A stretch of DNA of 50,926 nucleotides from Rivularia sp. MS3 (lineage in GTDB: Bacteria > Cyanobacteriota > Cyanobacteriia > Cyanobacteriales > Nostocaceae). Positions 1-7,502 of the stretch are shown one piece after another (the first letter of the stretch is position 1; every line of letters starts with the position of its first letter). The stretch lies in the NCBI GenBank assembly GCA_019192545.1, contig JAHCMI010000069.1, forward strand, positions 1-50,926. Direction: 5' to 3'. A program made the translations under genes and the position numbers. The notes beneath the pieces are model-generated. The model was not told where the DNA came from and searched no databases. It was given only the letters and a program-made list of their open reading frames with translations.

Positions 1-55
1 TCACTGCTCACTGCTCACTGCTCACTGCTCACTGCTCACTGCTCACTGCTCACTG
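1..55. repeat. Heptamer tandem repeat (TCACTGC)n
   Basis: Seven full copies and one partial copy of the 7-bp unit TCACTGC run from the window edge. The array continues into the end of the minus-strand regulator gene: its stop codon (50-52) and last Gln codon lie inside the final unit. Looser relatives of the same heptamer (GAGCAGT on the other strand) occur at about 22590-22622 and 34438-34475. Such heptamer runs are common in cyanobacterial intergenic DNA. The true left limit lies outside the window. Confidence 0.9.
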
Positions 56-1162
56 ATGATGACTCAAATAACAGTGACAATCAGGTCTTTCAATTAACGA
101 ACCTACTAAAGCATTTAAAGCCACTGCGGCCAATAATCCACCACCAAGGGTTCCTACAGTGGTAATATACTCTACTTTTGAATGCATTAAACGGCGTTTT
201 GAGAAAGGTGCATGATTAAAACCGATAGGCATTCCTATAATTAAAGATGGTTGCAACTGTCCTTCTTCTACGAGTTTCAATGCTGACATTAACACCGATG
301 GTGCATAACCGATAACTAATATACAGCCCGGTTTTAACTGCTTTAACTTTTCAAGCCATTCTTTATCTTGCCAAAACTTTCTTTCTGCTTCATCAACGCT
401 ATGAATGTGGGGATCGTCAATCAAAGTCTTGACATTTGCACATAAATGTGTAATTCGTGTATGGTCGAGTGCTGCAAAAACTGGGGAAACATCAGCAACA
501 ATCTCGCAGTCTTCGTTAAGGTTATGTCTGGCTGCAACTATTGCATCTTTACTTAATCTGATAAAGTTTACTAAACTGACATCGCCACAAGCAAATACCA
601 GTTTGGAAAGTAAATCTTTTTCGATTTCGTTTTTTTTCGATAAATCTGGCAATATTTGCTGTAGCGACTCGCTAAAATCTTCGGGTTGAATATTTTGCGC
701 TGCATGTAAACCATCCCAAAGTTTATCTAAATCTTGCAAGCCGAAAGCTGATTCTATTTCTACTTGTTTTAATTGTTCTAATGCATTTAGCTGAGTATCT
801 TGAGAACCTTTATCTCTTAACAAAAATTCTTCTAAAGCCGATGCTGTTTGTCGCAATCGCGCTAACTGCTCCGTAACCGAATGATATTGCTGTTGCAATT
901 GGGAAGCTAAAGCATCAAAACTCATCATCTCCGGGGAATTCAATAATTGACGAATGTCATCTAATTGAAAACCTTGAGATTTTAATGCCAAAATTCGCCG
1001 CAACTGCTGCACGTCAGCATCAGTATACAGACGATAATTACCGGAGGAACGTTGTGCTTGTGGTAGTAACCCCAACTTGTGATAATGCCTAACCATCCTC
1101 GGAGTCAAACCACCACCAACTATAACCGTAAGTTGTTTAATTGTTAGGTGTTTGTTTGCCAT
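50..1162 (-). CDS. coaR: CoaR-like cobalt-responsive MerR regulator with precorrin-8X methylmutase domain
   Basis: This 370-aa protein has a MerR winged helix at residues 5-75 (TPRMVRHYHKLGLLP, then NYRLYTDADV), a short coiled coil at about 80-112, and a CbiC/CobH-like precorrin-8X isomerase domain from about 165 to the C terminus (for example GCILVIGYAPS and GMPIGFNHAPFSK). It ends with Cys362-His363-Cys364. The architecture matches CoaR of Synechocystis, a cobalt sensor that activates a cobalt-exporting P-type ATPase and needs a C-terminal Cys-His-Cys motif. Here the upstream neighbour is a ferrochelatase-family protein, not an ATPase. The ATG at 1160-1162 begins the HTH directly; I see no clear ribosome binding site. 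Cobalt sensing is inferred from domain order and the CHC tail; the target promoter is inferred from the palindrome at 2592-2615. Confidence 0.85.
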   Translation of the reverse strand: MANKHLTIKQLTVIVGGGLTPRMVRHYHKLGLLPQAQRSSGNYRLYTDADVQQLRRILALKSQGFQLDDIRQLLNSPEMMSFDALASQLQQQYHSVTEQLARLRQTASALEEFLLRDKGSQDTQLNALEQLKQVEIESAFGLQDLDKLWDGLHAAQNIQPEDFSESLQQILPDLSKKNEIEKDLLSKLVFACGDVSLVNFIRLSKDAIVAARHNLNEDCEIVADVSPVFAALDHTRITHLCANVKTLIDDPHIHSVDEAERKFWQDKEWLEKLKQLKPGCILVIGYAPSVLMSALKLVEEGQLQPSLIIGMPIGFNHAPFSKRRLMHSKVEYITTVGTLGGGLLAAVALNALVGSLIERPDCHCYLSHHQ

Positions 1163-1171
1163 TTATGTATT

Positions 1172-1415
1172 TTAACGGAATTGGGAATTTGGGGATGGGT
1201 AATTAGGAATTTGGGGATGGGGCATGGGGCATAGGGCATTCTCTCGTTCTCAACCTCCGGGCTGGCAAGCAAAAATATACAAATTAAAAAAGGGCGGGCA
1301 AGATGCCCACCCCACAAGAGTTGTTTTATTTTCTTTTCAAATATGGGATTAAAAGCATTAGTGACAAGCAAGTGAGATTAGAAAATATTCCAATGCCTTA
1401 TGCCCTATGCCCAAT
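1172..1415. repeat. Repeat-filled spacer between regulator and chelatase
   Basis: No convincing gene. Direct GGGGATGGG/GGGGCATGGGG-type heptad-like repeats lie at about 1190-1240. A small hairpin GGGCA-AGA-TGCCC sits at 1296-1308; a near-identical motif recurs at 31733-31747. A short open frame across this spacer has repeat-derived composition and was not accepted. Confidence 0.6.
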
Positions 1416-2534
1416 TTAATGATGATGATGGTGATGGTGAGCAACTGCTTGTGAAGGATTAATTGCTGTTGCTTCTTCTGCTAATAATTCTTCGATATGA
1501 GAATCAGCCCACTCAGCAGCCATCATCATAAATTCGTGATGGTCATTGACGCAATCCATCTGAATGCAGTTTACATTCTTATGCTTTTTCTCAACTTTGT
1601 GAATAATGTGATGTACGTCTAAGAGCGTTTCGTGGTTTTCTGTCGCAAAGCCGATAGGCATAAATACTATTGCTTTTGCACCTATTTGAATCAGGTTTTT
1701 AGCAGCTTGCTCGGCATTAGGTTGAGTCCATTCAATCAAAGGTGTGTCGTGATTGAGCCAACCTACAGAAATTAAAGGGTAGCGGTTAATTAATTCTTCT
1801 CGTACTAAATCGTAAAGTATTTGAGATTCGGTAATCCCGGAAGTGAATCCTTTGGCTTTATGGGGACAACCGTGATTCATCAACACGATACCAATTTCTG
1901 AAGGAAGATAAGCGTTAGCTAATTCGGCAGATATCTTTTCTTCTACAAGTTTCGCCATTAACTTAATGTATTTGGGTTCGTTGTAGAAAGTAGGAATGTA
2001 GCGCTGTGATTTTAGCCAATGCTCTTCACCATTAGCCATTTGGGATAAACCCTTATTGACTTGTTCGAGAGCGATACCGCTGGTAAAGATAGAATCAACT
2101 ACTAACAATGGATAAATTAGAAGTTTATCAAAGCCTTGATTGTGGATTTCGGCTAATACTTGGTGGGGAAGATGGGGAGCGCAGAAGTTAAACGCTTTAA
2201 AAACCTGTACTTTATCGCCCCATTTTTCCTGTAATTGCTGTTCAATTCCAGCCCGTTGCTTTTCAAAGATGGCGTTGTGGGGTGAAATAAAATTATCGTG
2301 CGTATGTCCCCACTCGTGAAGGTCAAATATCGCCAACATCTTTGCTAGAGGAGGGTAAATCCAGGTTGGTACTGGCGCAAACTTTGCTGTCAGTAGATTC
2401 AAAGCTTGCTCGTTATAGTTGGCAAAATCTTCGTAGCTTTCTACTTCACCGTAGCCCATAAGTAATACGGCAACCCGATTTTGCTTTGGTGGATGCTCGT
2501 GGGTATGTTGGATTTTTTCTGGTGTCGTTACCAC
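1416..2534 (-). CDS. Ferrochelatase-family protein with C-terminal polyhistidine tail (possible Co/Ni chelatase)
   Basis: This 372-aa protein is recognisably of the ferrochelatase (HemH) family: an N-terminal VAVLLMGYGEVESYEDF, a central LLIYPLLVVDSIFTSGIALE, GIVLMNHGCPH, and PIGFATENHETLLDV, which corresponds to the conserved SEHxETLxE active-site block. It lacks the C-terminal chlorophyll-binding segment of the main cyanobacterial ferrochelatase, so it is probably a second, specialised homologue. Both ends are His-rich: HTHEH near residue 12 and seven consecutive His at the C terminus, like metal-storage tails on nickel and cobalt chaperones. The start is GTG, supported by AGAGGA about 6 bases upstream. 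A 24-bp palindrome lies 57 bp upstream and a cobalt-type sensor gene follows on the same strand. Insertion of cobalt or nickel into a tetrapyrrole, or metal buffering, is inferred; plain ferrochelatase activity is the alternative. Confidence 0.75.
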   Translation of the reverse strand: MVTTPEKIQHTHEHPPKQNRVAVLLMGYGEVESYEDFANYNEQALNLLTAKFAPVPTWIYPPLAKMLAIFDLHEWGHTHDNFISPHNAIFEKQRAGIEQQLQEKWGDKVQVFKAFNFCAPHLPHQVLAEIHNQGFDKLLIYPLLVVDSIFTSGIALEQVNKGLSQMANGEEHWLKSQRYIPTFYNEPKYIKLMAKLVEEKISAELANAYLPSEIGIVLMNHGCPHKAKGFTSGITESQILYDLVREELINRYPLISVGWLNHDTPLIEWTQPNAEQAAKNLIQIGAKAIVFMPIGFATENHETLLDVHHIIHKVEKKHKNVNCIQMDCVNDHHEFMMMAAEWADSHIEELLAEEATAINPSQAVAHHHHHHH

Positions 2535-2591
2535 TATGTAATTCCTCTGTGCAACCTTGGTAGAACGTCTTACTCTTTCACTGTAGATAAT

Positions 2592-2615
2592 TATCCTATC
2601 CTGGGGGATAGGATA
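2592..2615 (-). promoter_or_regulatory. Perfect palindromic operator, MerR type, upstream of the chelatase gene
   Basis: TATCCTATCC (2592-2601) and GGATAGGATA (2606-2615) form a perfect 10-bp inverted repeat around TGGG. On the minus strand a TTGTGG/TGTGGA hexamer precedes it and GATAAT overlaps its end, leaving an unusually long spacer of about 20-21 bp. MerR-family activators bind exactly such palindromes between over-spaced -35 and -10 boxes. It sits 57 bp before the chelatase GTG. The binding protein is inferred to be the CoaR-like product encoded downstream. The rest of the 2616-2877 spacer is AT-rich with no further feature seen. Confidence 0.65.
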
Positions 2616-2877
2616 TCCACAATTTACATATTTAGATTTTTAATTACATACCCCTTTATTTTTTGAAAAGAAAATTTACGATTGTGTGTTGAACCGTAAT
2701 ATTTTCTCCCTACTATTGATTATTTATTCTCTGAATAGATTTAAAATTATTAAGAGAGACTATAAAAACTTTATATTCTCTAAAAATGTTTTTATAACTA
2801 CTTTTTAACCAAAAGTTACATTTATGACTGTCTAAATAACCGAGCAGTCAAGTTATAAGTCAGACCCTTTAAAACCG

Positions 2878-3444
2878 ATGAACGTAATTCTCTGTCCTGG
2901 AATTCACGAATACAGTTTAACTAAATGCTTTACAGAAAGTTTAAAGAATGTAATTTATAATAATTTTTTCGATGAGAATTCAGTAAATTTACTTGATTTT
3001 CCTGCGAATAATCTATCTGCTTTATCGGGATTTCATATTTTTCAGTTTATGCGCGAGAGTTTAGCAAATCAGCTAAAATCACCAGTTGTATTCGTTGGCT
3101 TCAGTGCTGGTGTAGTTGGAGCCATTACCGCTGCAAGTTTATGGCAAATTTTCGGAGGTAATGTTAAGGCTTTTATTGCTATAGATGGATGGATGGTACC
3201 AATTTACGGTAATTTCCCCATCCATAGGATGAGTCACGACTACTTCACACACTGGAGTTCCTGCTTGCTTGGTAGCGGCGATAATAATTTTTACGCACAA
3301 CCTGCCGTGGAGCATTTAGAATTATGGCGATCGCCCTCAACTGTTGAAGGATATTCTGTAGATTCACCGTCAGGGGAATTACCGCTATCCCTTAATGGGG
3401 CTGAGTTTATCAAAATATTATTAAAACGTTATGAAGATATTTAG
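2878..3444 (+). CDS. Small alpha/beta-hydrolase-fold protein
   Basis: This 188-aa protein begins MNVILCPGIHEYS, a typical first strand and oxyanion-loop start for an alpha/beta hydrolase. Residues 73-82 carry VVFVGFSAGVVG, containing the G-F-S-A-G nucleophile elbow (GxSxG) with Ser as likely nucleophile. The family is usually larger (220-280 aa), so this is a compact version; candidate acid and His residues lie in the C-terminal half (for example HRMSHDYFTHW and PAVEHLELW), but I cannot assign them. There is no signal peptide or membrane segment, so it should be cytosolic. It stands alone between the chelatase gene (divergent) and a repeat-rich spacer. The substrate is unknown. Confidence 0.7.
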   Translation: MNVILCPGIHEYSLTKCFTESLKNVIYNNFFDENSVNLLDFPANNLSALSGFHIFQFMRESLANQLKSPVVFVGFSAGVVGAITAASLWQIFGGNVKAFIAIDGWMVPIYGNFPIHRMSHDYFTHWSSCLLGSGDNNFYAQPAVEHLELWRSPSTVEGYSVDSPSGELPLSLNGAEFIKILLKRYEDI

Positions 3445-3497
3445 TCCGGAAAAGCTTGAAGTGATACGGGAGGAGAATCTATAAGTTAAGAGTTAGC

Positions 3498-3598
3498 GGA
3501 AAGTTTGGAGTGTCGGTTTCCGTCCCCGTTCACCCGCAGGGTACGGCTCAGTTTGGGGGAAGAGTATCTTCCCCCCAACTTCTCTTCCAAAACTTTCC
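3498..3598. other. Multi-stem structured element in intergenic spacer
   Basis: An outer stem (GGAAAGTTTGGAG, 3498-3510, with CTTCCAAAACTTTCC, 3584-3598) encloses three smaller hairpins: CGG/CCG near 3514-3522; CCGT..CCC-GCA-GGG.ACGG at 3526-3546; and TTGGGGGAAGA-GTA-TCTTCCCCCCAA at 3553-3578. A closed multibranch fold like this suggests a structured RNA or a mobile-element relic rather than a simple terminator. It lies 54 bp after the hydrolase stop. No protein is encoded here. The identity is unknown. Confidence 0.5.
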
Positions 3599-3695
3599 AA
3601 GACGGAGTGAGGAGAGTAAGGAGTTAAAAATTAACTTATAAATTTATGGCTCATAATTTATAATCCGTAATCGATAAACGTAACCGTTGGGCACC

Positions 3696-3767
3696 ATTCT
3701 CGATAAGCATATAGAAAACTGGTTTCTGTGTGATTTCGCAACCAGAAAACCATGCTTTCACGAGAAT
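3696..3767. other. Long imperfect hairpin upstream of the MFS gene
   Basis: Three nested stems are visible: ATTCTCG (3696-3702) with CGAGAAT (3761-3767), AAGCAT (3705-3710) with ATGCTT (3752-3757), and CTGGTT (3719-3724) with AACCAG (3740-3745). The hairpin is about 72 nt. It is flanked on both sides by similar ATAATCCGTAATC strings (3659-3672 and 3819-3833). It sits in the 3445-3943 spacer, whose right end (3884-3911) is an ACTCCTA heptamer repeat. It may be a small palindromic mobile element or a structured leader. Confidence 0.5.
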
Positions 3768-3943
3768 AGAGCCATTGCTGTAAGATTTGAGTCAACTAAA
3801 ACTCGTAGCTCATAACTTATAATCCGTAATCTATAACATAAACGATAGTCAGCAATTTCTGATGATTATTAATTTATAACTTTTAACTCCTAACTCTTAA
3901 CTCCTAACTCCGATAACGCAGTCACTAACCCCTAAAAGAACGA

Positions 3944-5206
3944 ATGTTTCCAACTGAACCTGCTGCTGTTAATAAAGGATTTGGTGCGGTACTCAAAAAC
4001 CGTAACTTTATGCTGGTATGGATCGGACAAATTATATGTCAGCTAGCAGACAAAATATTTTTTGTTTTGACAATTGCACTGCTTGAAAAGTACCCACTTG
4101 CAGCAGGTGTAGTTGAAGATGGTAGACGTGCAGATTTGTTTCTAGCCTTTACTTTGCCAGCAATTTTGCTCGGCTCGCTAGGCGGTATAATTGTTGACCG
4201 CTTTCCGAAAAAGCCGATTATGATTGGCTCGGATTTATTACGCGGACTTTTAACCATAGCTATTCCTTTTTTACCACGAGAATTTTTGATTTTATTAGCA
4301 ATCACTTTTGCAAATTCGGTGATTGTGCAGTTTTTTGCGCCAGCCGAGCAAGCTGCTATACCAATTTTGGTGAAGCGAAATAATTTGATGGCTGCGAATG
4401 CGCTGTTTACCAGCACTATGATGGGAGCTATTATTATCGGCTTTGCTGTAGGCGAACCCTTATTAAGTCTGGGTAAAAGTTGGCTGGGGGAAAGTTATGG
4501 GCAAGAACTAATTGTCGGTGGGCTATACCTAGTTTCTTCATTAATTAAAATACCCGTCAAGTTAAAAAGCCATAAACCGACTTGTCGAGCAGAAGAAAAA
4601 GTTAATCCTTTAACCGAATTTAAAGATTGCCTGCGCTATCTCAAGAAAAAGCGCTTAATCATGAACGCGATGGTGCAGTTAACCGCTTTATACTGCGTGT
4701 TTGCTGCTTTGGTTGCATTATCGATTAGACTGGCAGCGAAATTTGGTTTAAAAGAAAAACAATTTGGCTTTTTCCTCGCGGCAGCAGGGGTAGGAATGGT
4801 TTTAGGTGCCGGTATTTTAGGTCATTGGGGTGAAAGATTTCATCACAAACCTCTACCTTTATTCGGATTTCTCAGCATGGCATTTGTATTAGCCGTGTTT
4901 ACATTCATTTATAATCTGCCTTTAGCTTTAGCGCTCAGTGTTTTATTAGGTTTGGGTGCTGCCTTGATTGCCGTACCGATGCAAACCTTAATTCAGCAGC
5001 AAACACCACCAGAAATGCACGGTAAGATGTTTGGCTTCCAAAACCACGCGGTGAATATAGCTTTGACGGCACCGCTACTAATTACAGAAAGATTGACAAA
5101 TTATTTTGGTTTGCGAGTCGTACTTTTAGGAATAAGTTTTATAGTTGCCACTATTGGTATTTGGGCTTGGCGCAATACTCGTAAAGTTTTGAAAGATGTG
5201 ATTTAG
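3944..5206 (+). CDS. MFS transporter (MFS_3/EntS-like exporter)
   Basis: This 420-aa integral membrane protein has about 12 hydrophobic segments in two halves of six, separated by a polar loop near residues 205-235 (KLKSHKPTCRAEEKVNPLTEF). The first half carries the MFS signature between TM2 and TM3 (GSLGGIIVDRFPKKPIMIGSD). Overall layout fits the MFS_3 group of drug or siderophore exporters driven by proton exchange. The N terminus KGFGAVLKNRNFMLVWIGQ is typical of this group. No substrate can be read from the sequence and no siderophore genes are nearby. It is a single-gene unit, preceded by 500 bp of repeats and hairpins. Confidence 0.8.
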   Translation: MFPTEPAAVNKGFGAVLKNRNFMLVWIGQIICQLADKIFFVLTIALLEKYPLAAGVVEDGRRADLFLAFTLPAILLGSLGGIIVDRFPKKPIMIGSDLLRGLLTIAIPFLPREFLILLAITFANSVIVQFFAPAEQAAIPILVKRNNLMAANALFTSTMMGAIIIGFAVGEPLLSLGKSWLGESYGQELIVGGLYLVSSLIKIPVKLKSHKPTCRAEEKVNPLTEFKDCLRYLKKKRLIMNAMVQLTALYCVFAALVALSIRLAAKFGLKEKQFGFFLAAAGVGMVLGAGILGHWGERFHHKPLPLFGFLSMAFVLAVFTFIYNLPLALALSVLLGLGAALIAVPMQTLIQQQTPPEMHGKMFGFQNHAVNIALTAPLLITERLTNYFGLRVVLLGISFIVATIGIWAWRNTRKVLKDVI

Positions 5207-5441
5207 AAATTGGGAGTAGGTATGGGGAATAGTTAGGAGTGAGGAGTAAGGAGTTAAATTTCTCAATCATCATCATGTAAGCCGCAATTGTGCATAAAAT
5301 ATTCTAACGACTGAACGGCTTTGCTGTGGTTTGGGCACTCGTTGACATAGACTTATTTCTAAAGTTGTGCATCCGGTATTAAAATGAAGTTTCAACTACA
5401 GATTTTTTTTAAGTTAAGTACGATATTAACTGAGGTTTGCC

Positions 5442-7334
5442 GTGTCTTCGTCTTCCCAAATTCGCGTTCAGCAAGTTGAATCTACCTCTTCCCAGTCTTC
5501 TTTAACCGAATCAAATAATTTTCCAAAACGTGCTAGTGGCGGTTTTGCCTTAATTGATAGCTTAAAGCGTCATGGGGTTGAACATATTTTTGGCTATCCT
5601 GGTGGCGCTATTTTACCGATTTATGACGATTTATATCGAGATGAAGCTAGTGGTGGCATCAAGCATATTTTAGTTCGACACGAACAAGGTGCATCCCATG
5701 CTGCGGATGGTTACGCTCGCGCTACCGGTAAAGTTGGCGTTTGTTTTGGTACTTCTGGCCCTGGTGCAACCAATTTAGTTACCGGCATTGCTACGGCTCA
5801 TATGGATTCGGTGCCCATGATTGTCATTACCGGACAAGTTTCGCGTGCGGCAATTGGTACGGATGCGTTTCAAGAAACCGATATTTATGGAATTACGTTA
5901 CCAATTGTCAAACATTCCTACGTAGTGCGAGACCCTAGGGATATGGCGCGTATTGTTGCAGAAGCCTTTCATATTGCCCTTAGCGGTCGTCCGGGGCCTG
6001 TTTTAATTGACGTTCCTAAAGATGTGGCATTTGAGGAATTTGATTACACACCTGTAGCACCTGGCTCGGCAAAATTACCCGGTTATCGTCCGACGTTGAA
6101 GGGAAATCCCCGGCAGATTAATGCAGCAATTCAACTGATTCGCGAAAGCCGTCGTCCGCTTTTATATGTTGGCGGTGGTGCGATTACTTCTGGCGCTCAT
6201 GAGGAAGTTCAAAAGCTCGCGGAATTATTCTCGATCCCCGTCACCACTACATTGATGGGTATCGGTTCTTTTGACGAACATCATCCACTTGCTTTGTCAA
6301 TGTTGGGCATGCACGGTACTGCATATGCAAACTTTGCCGTTACCGATTGCGATTTATTGATTTGCGTTGGTGCAAGATTTGATGACAGGGTAACTGGTAA
6401 GTTAGATGAGTTTGCTTCTCGTGCTAAGGTAATTCACATCGATATAGATCCGGCAGAAGTTGGTAAAAATCGCATTCCGGAAGTACCGATTGTTGGTGAT
6501 GTCAAAAGAGTTTTAACAGAATTACTGCGTCGATGCGAAGAAAGGAATATTAAGCAAGCACCACAGCAAACTCAAGAGTGGCTAAGCTTAATTAATCGTT
6601 GGAAGGAAGAATATCCTTTAGTAGTGCCGCATCATGCTGATAGTATTTCTCCCCAAGAAGTAATCAGCGAAATTGCCCGTCAAGCACCTTATGCTTACTA
6701 CACTACAGATGTCGGACAGCATCAAATGTGGGCAGCACAATTTCTTAAAAATGGTCCTCGTCGCTGGATTTCCAGCGCTGGTTTGGGGACAATGGGTTTT
6801 GGTGTTCCGGCGGCAATGGGTGTAAAAGTAGCATTCCCTGACGAAGAAGTTATTTGTATTAGTGGTGATGCTAGTTTCCAAATGAACTTGCAAGAATTAG
6901 GAACTTTGGCACAGTACGGCATAAACGCCAAAACCGTAATTATTAATAACGGCTGGCAAGGAATGGTGCGTCAGTGGCAGCAGGCATTCTTCGGCGAGCG
7001 TTATTCTAATTCCAATATGGAAGTAGGAATGCCGGATATCGAATTGTTGTGTAAAGCTTACGGTATCAAAGGCATGGTAATTGAAAAGCGAGAGCAGCTT
7101 GAAGATGCTATAGCCGAAATGATTGCTCATGATGGCCCAGTTGTAATAAATGCTCGCGTCACCAAAGACGAAAACTGCTATCCAATGGTAGGCCCCGGCA
7201 AGAGCAATGCTCAAATGGTTGGTTTAGCTAAACAGCCACCAAAAGCAATTCAAGAACCCGTTTATTGCAGCAATTGCGGCGCTAAAAACATTGCCACAAA
7301 CAATTTCTGTCCCGAATGCGGCACTAAGTTGTAA
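5442..7334 (+). CDS. ilvB: Acetolactate synthase large subunit with C-terminal zinc ribbon
   Basis: This ThDP enzyme condenses pyruvate with pyruvate or 2-ketobutyrate, the first step of branched-chain amino acid synthesis. The N-terminal PYR domain (about 33-200) has the catalytic glutamate Glu81 in [16 protein letters not shown]; the central FAD/transhydrogenase-like domain spans about 220-360; the PP domain has the ThDP/Mg motif Gly475-Asp476 to Asn502-Asn503. Start is GTG with GAGG about 7 bases upstream. At 630 aa it is longer than typical bacterial IlvB: residues 607-630 add a CxxC-x10-CxxC zinc ribbon (Cys609, 612, 623, 626). The N-terminal 30 residues are Ser/Gln-rich and probably disordered. 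The small regulatory subunit ilvN is not in the window. Function is secure; the role of the ribbon is unknown. Confidence 0.95.
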   Translation: MSSSSQIRVQQVESTSSQSSLTESNNFPKRASGGFALIDSLKRHGVEHIFGYPGGAILPIYDDLYRDEASGGIKHILVRHEQGASHAADGYARATGKVGVCFGTSGPGATNLVTGIATAHMDSVPMIVITGQVSRAAIGTDAFQETDIYGITLPIVKHSYVVRDPRDMARIVAEAFHIALSGRPGPVLIDVPKDVAFEEFDYTPVAPGSAKLPGYRPTLKGNPRQINAAIQLIRESRRPLLYVGGGAITSGAHEEVQKLAELFSIPVTTTLMGIGSFDEHHPLALSMLGMHGTAYANFAVTDCDLLICVGARFDDRVTGKLDEFASRAKVIHIDIDPAEVGKNRIPEVPIVGDVKRVLTELLRRCEERNIKQAPQQTQEWLSLINRWKEEYPLVVPHHADSISPQEVISEIARQAPYAYYTTDVGQHQMWAAQFLKNGPRRWISSAGLGTMGFGVPAAMGVKVAFPDEEVICISGDASFQMNLQELGTLAQYGINAKTVIINNGWQGMVRQWQQAFFGERYSNSNMEVGMPDIELLCKAYGIKGMVIEKREQLEDAIAEMIAHDGPVVINARVTKDENCYPMVGPGKSNAQMVGLAKQPPKAIQEPVYCSNCGAKNIATNNFCPECGTKL

Positions 7335-7387
7335 TCAGTTACCAGTTATCAGTTATCACTAGTCTGTCCCATAAAAATGACGGGTTT

Positions 7388-7433
7388 GTAGTTGCGCTTC
7401 AGCGCCAGATATTTGGCGCTGAAGCGCAACTAC
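7388..7433. terminator. Perfect 20-bp hairpin between convergent genes
   Basis: A 20-bp arm (7388-7407, starting GTAGTTGCGC) is repeated in perfect inversion at 7414-7433 around a 6-base loop. It lies between the convergent ilvB and TVP38-type genes, so it may end transcription both ways. It is embedded in a sequence starting TAGTCTGTCCCATAAAAATGACGGG (7363-7386), which resembles the end of the 112-bp inverted-repeat element at 50739-50850. So it may also be a mobile-element insertion. Confidence 0.6.
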
Positions 7434-7502
7434 GAACAATAATTTACCTATCAAAACTAGTGCAAAGAAGTACTAGTACTCAACCACATTAATATTAAAT
7501 CC

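Noticed and set aside
1-55. Possible CRISPR or origin iterons
   Set aside because: A plain 7-bp tandem repeat without spacers; similar degenerate heptamers are scattered in other spacers.
1144-1371. 75-codon minus-strand frame between the regulator and chelatase genes
   Set aside because: It is mostly translated from GGGGATGGG/GGGGCATGGGG repeats and overlaps the regulator start; no family resemblance.
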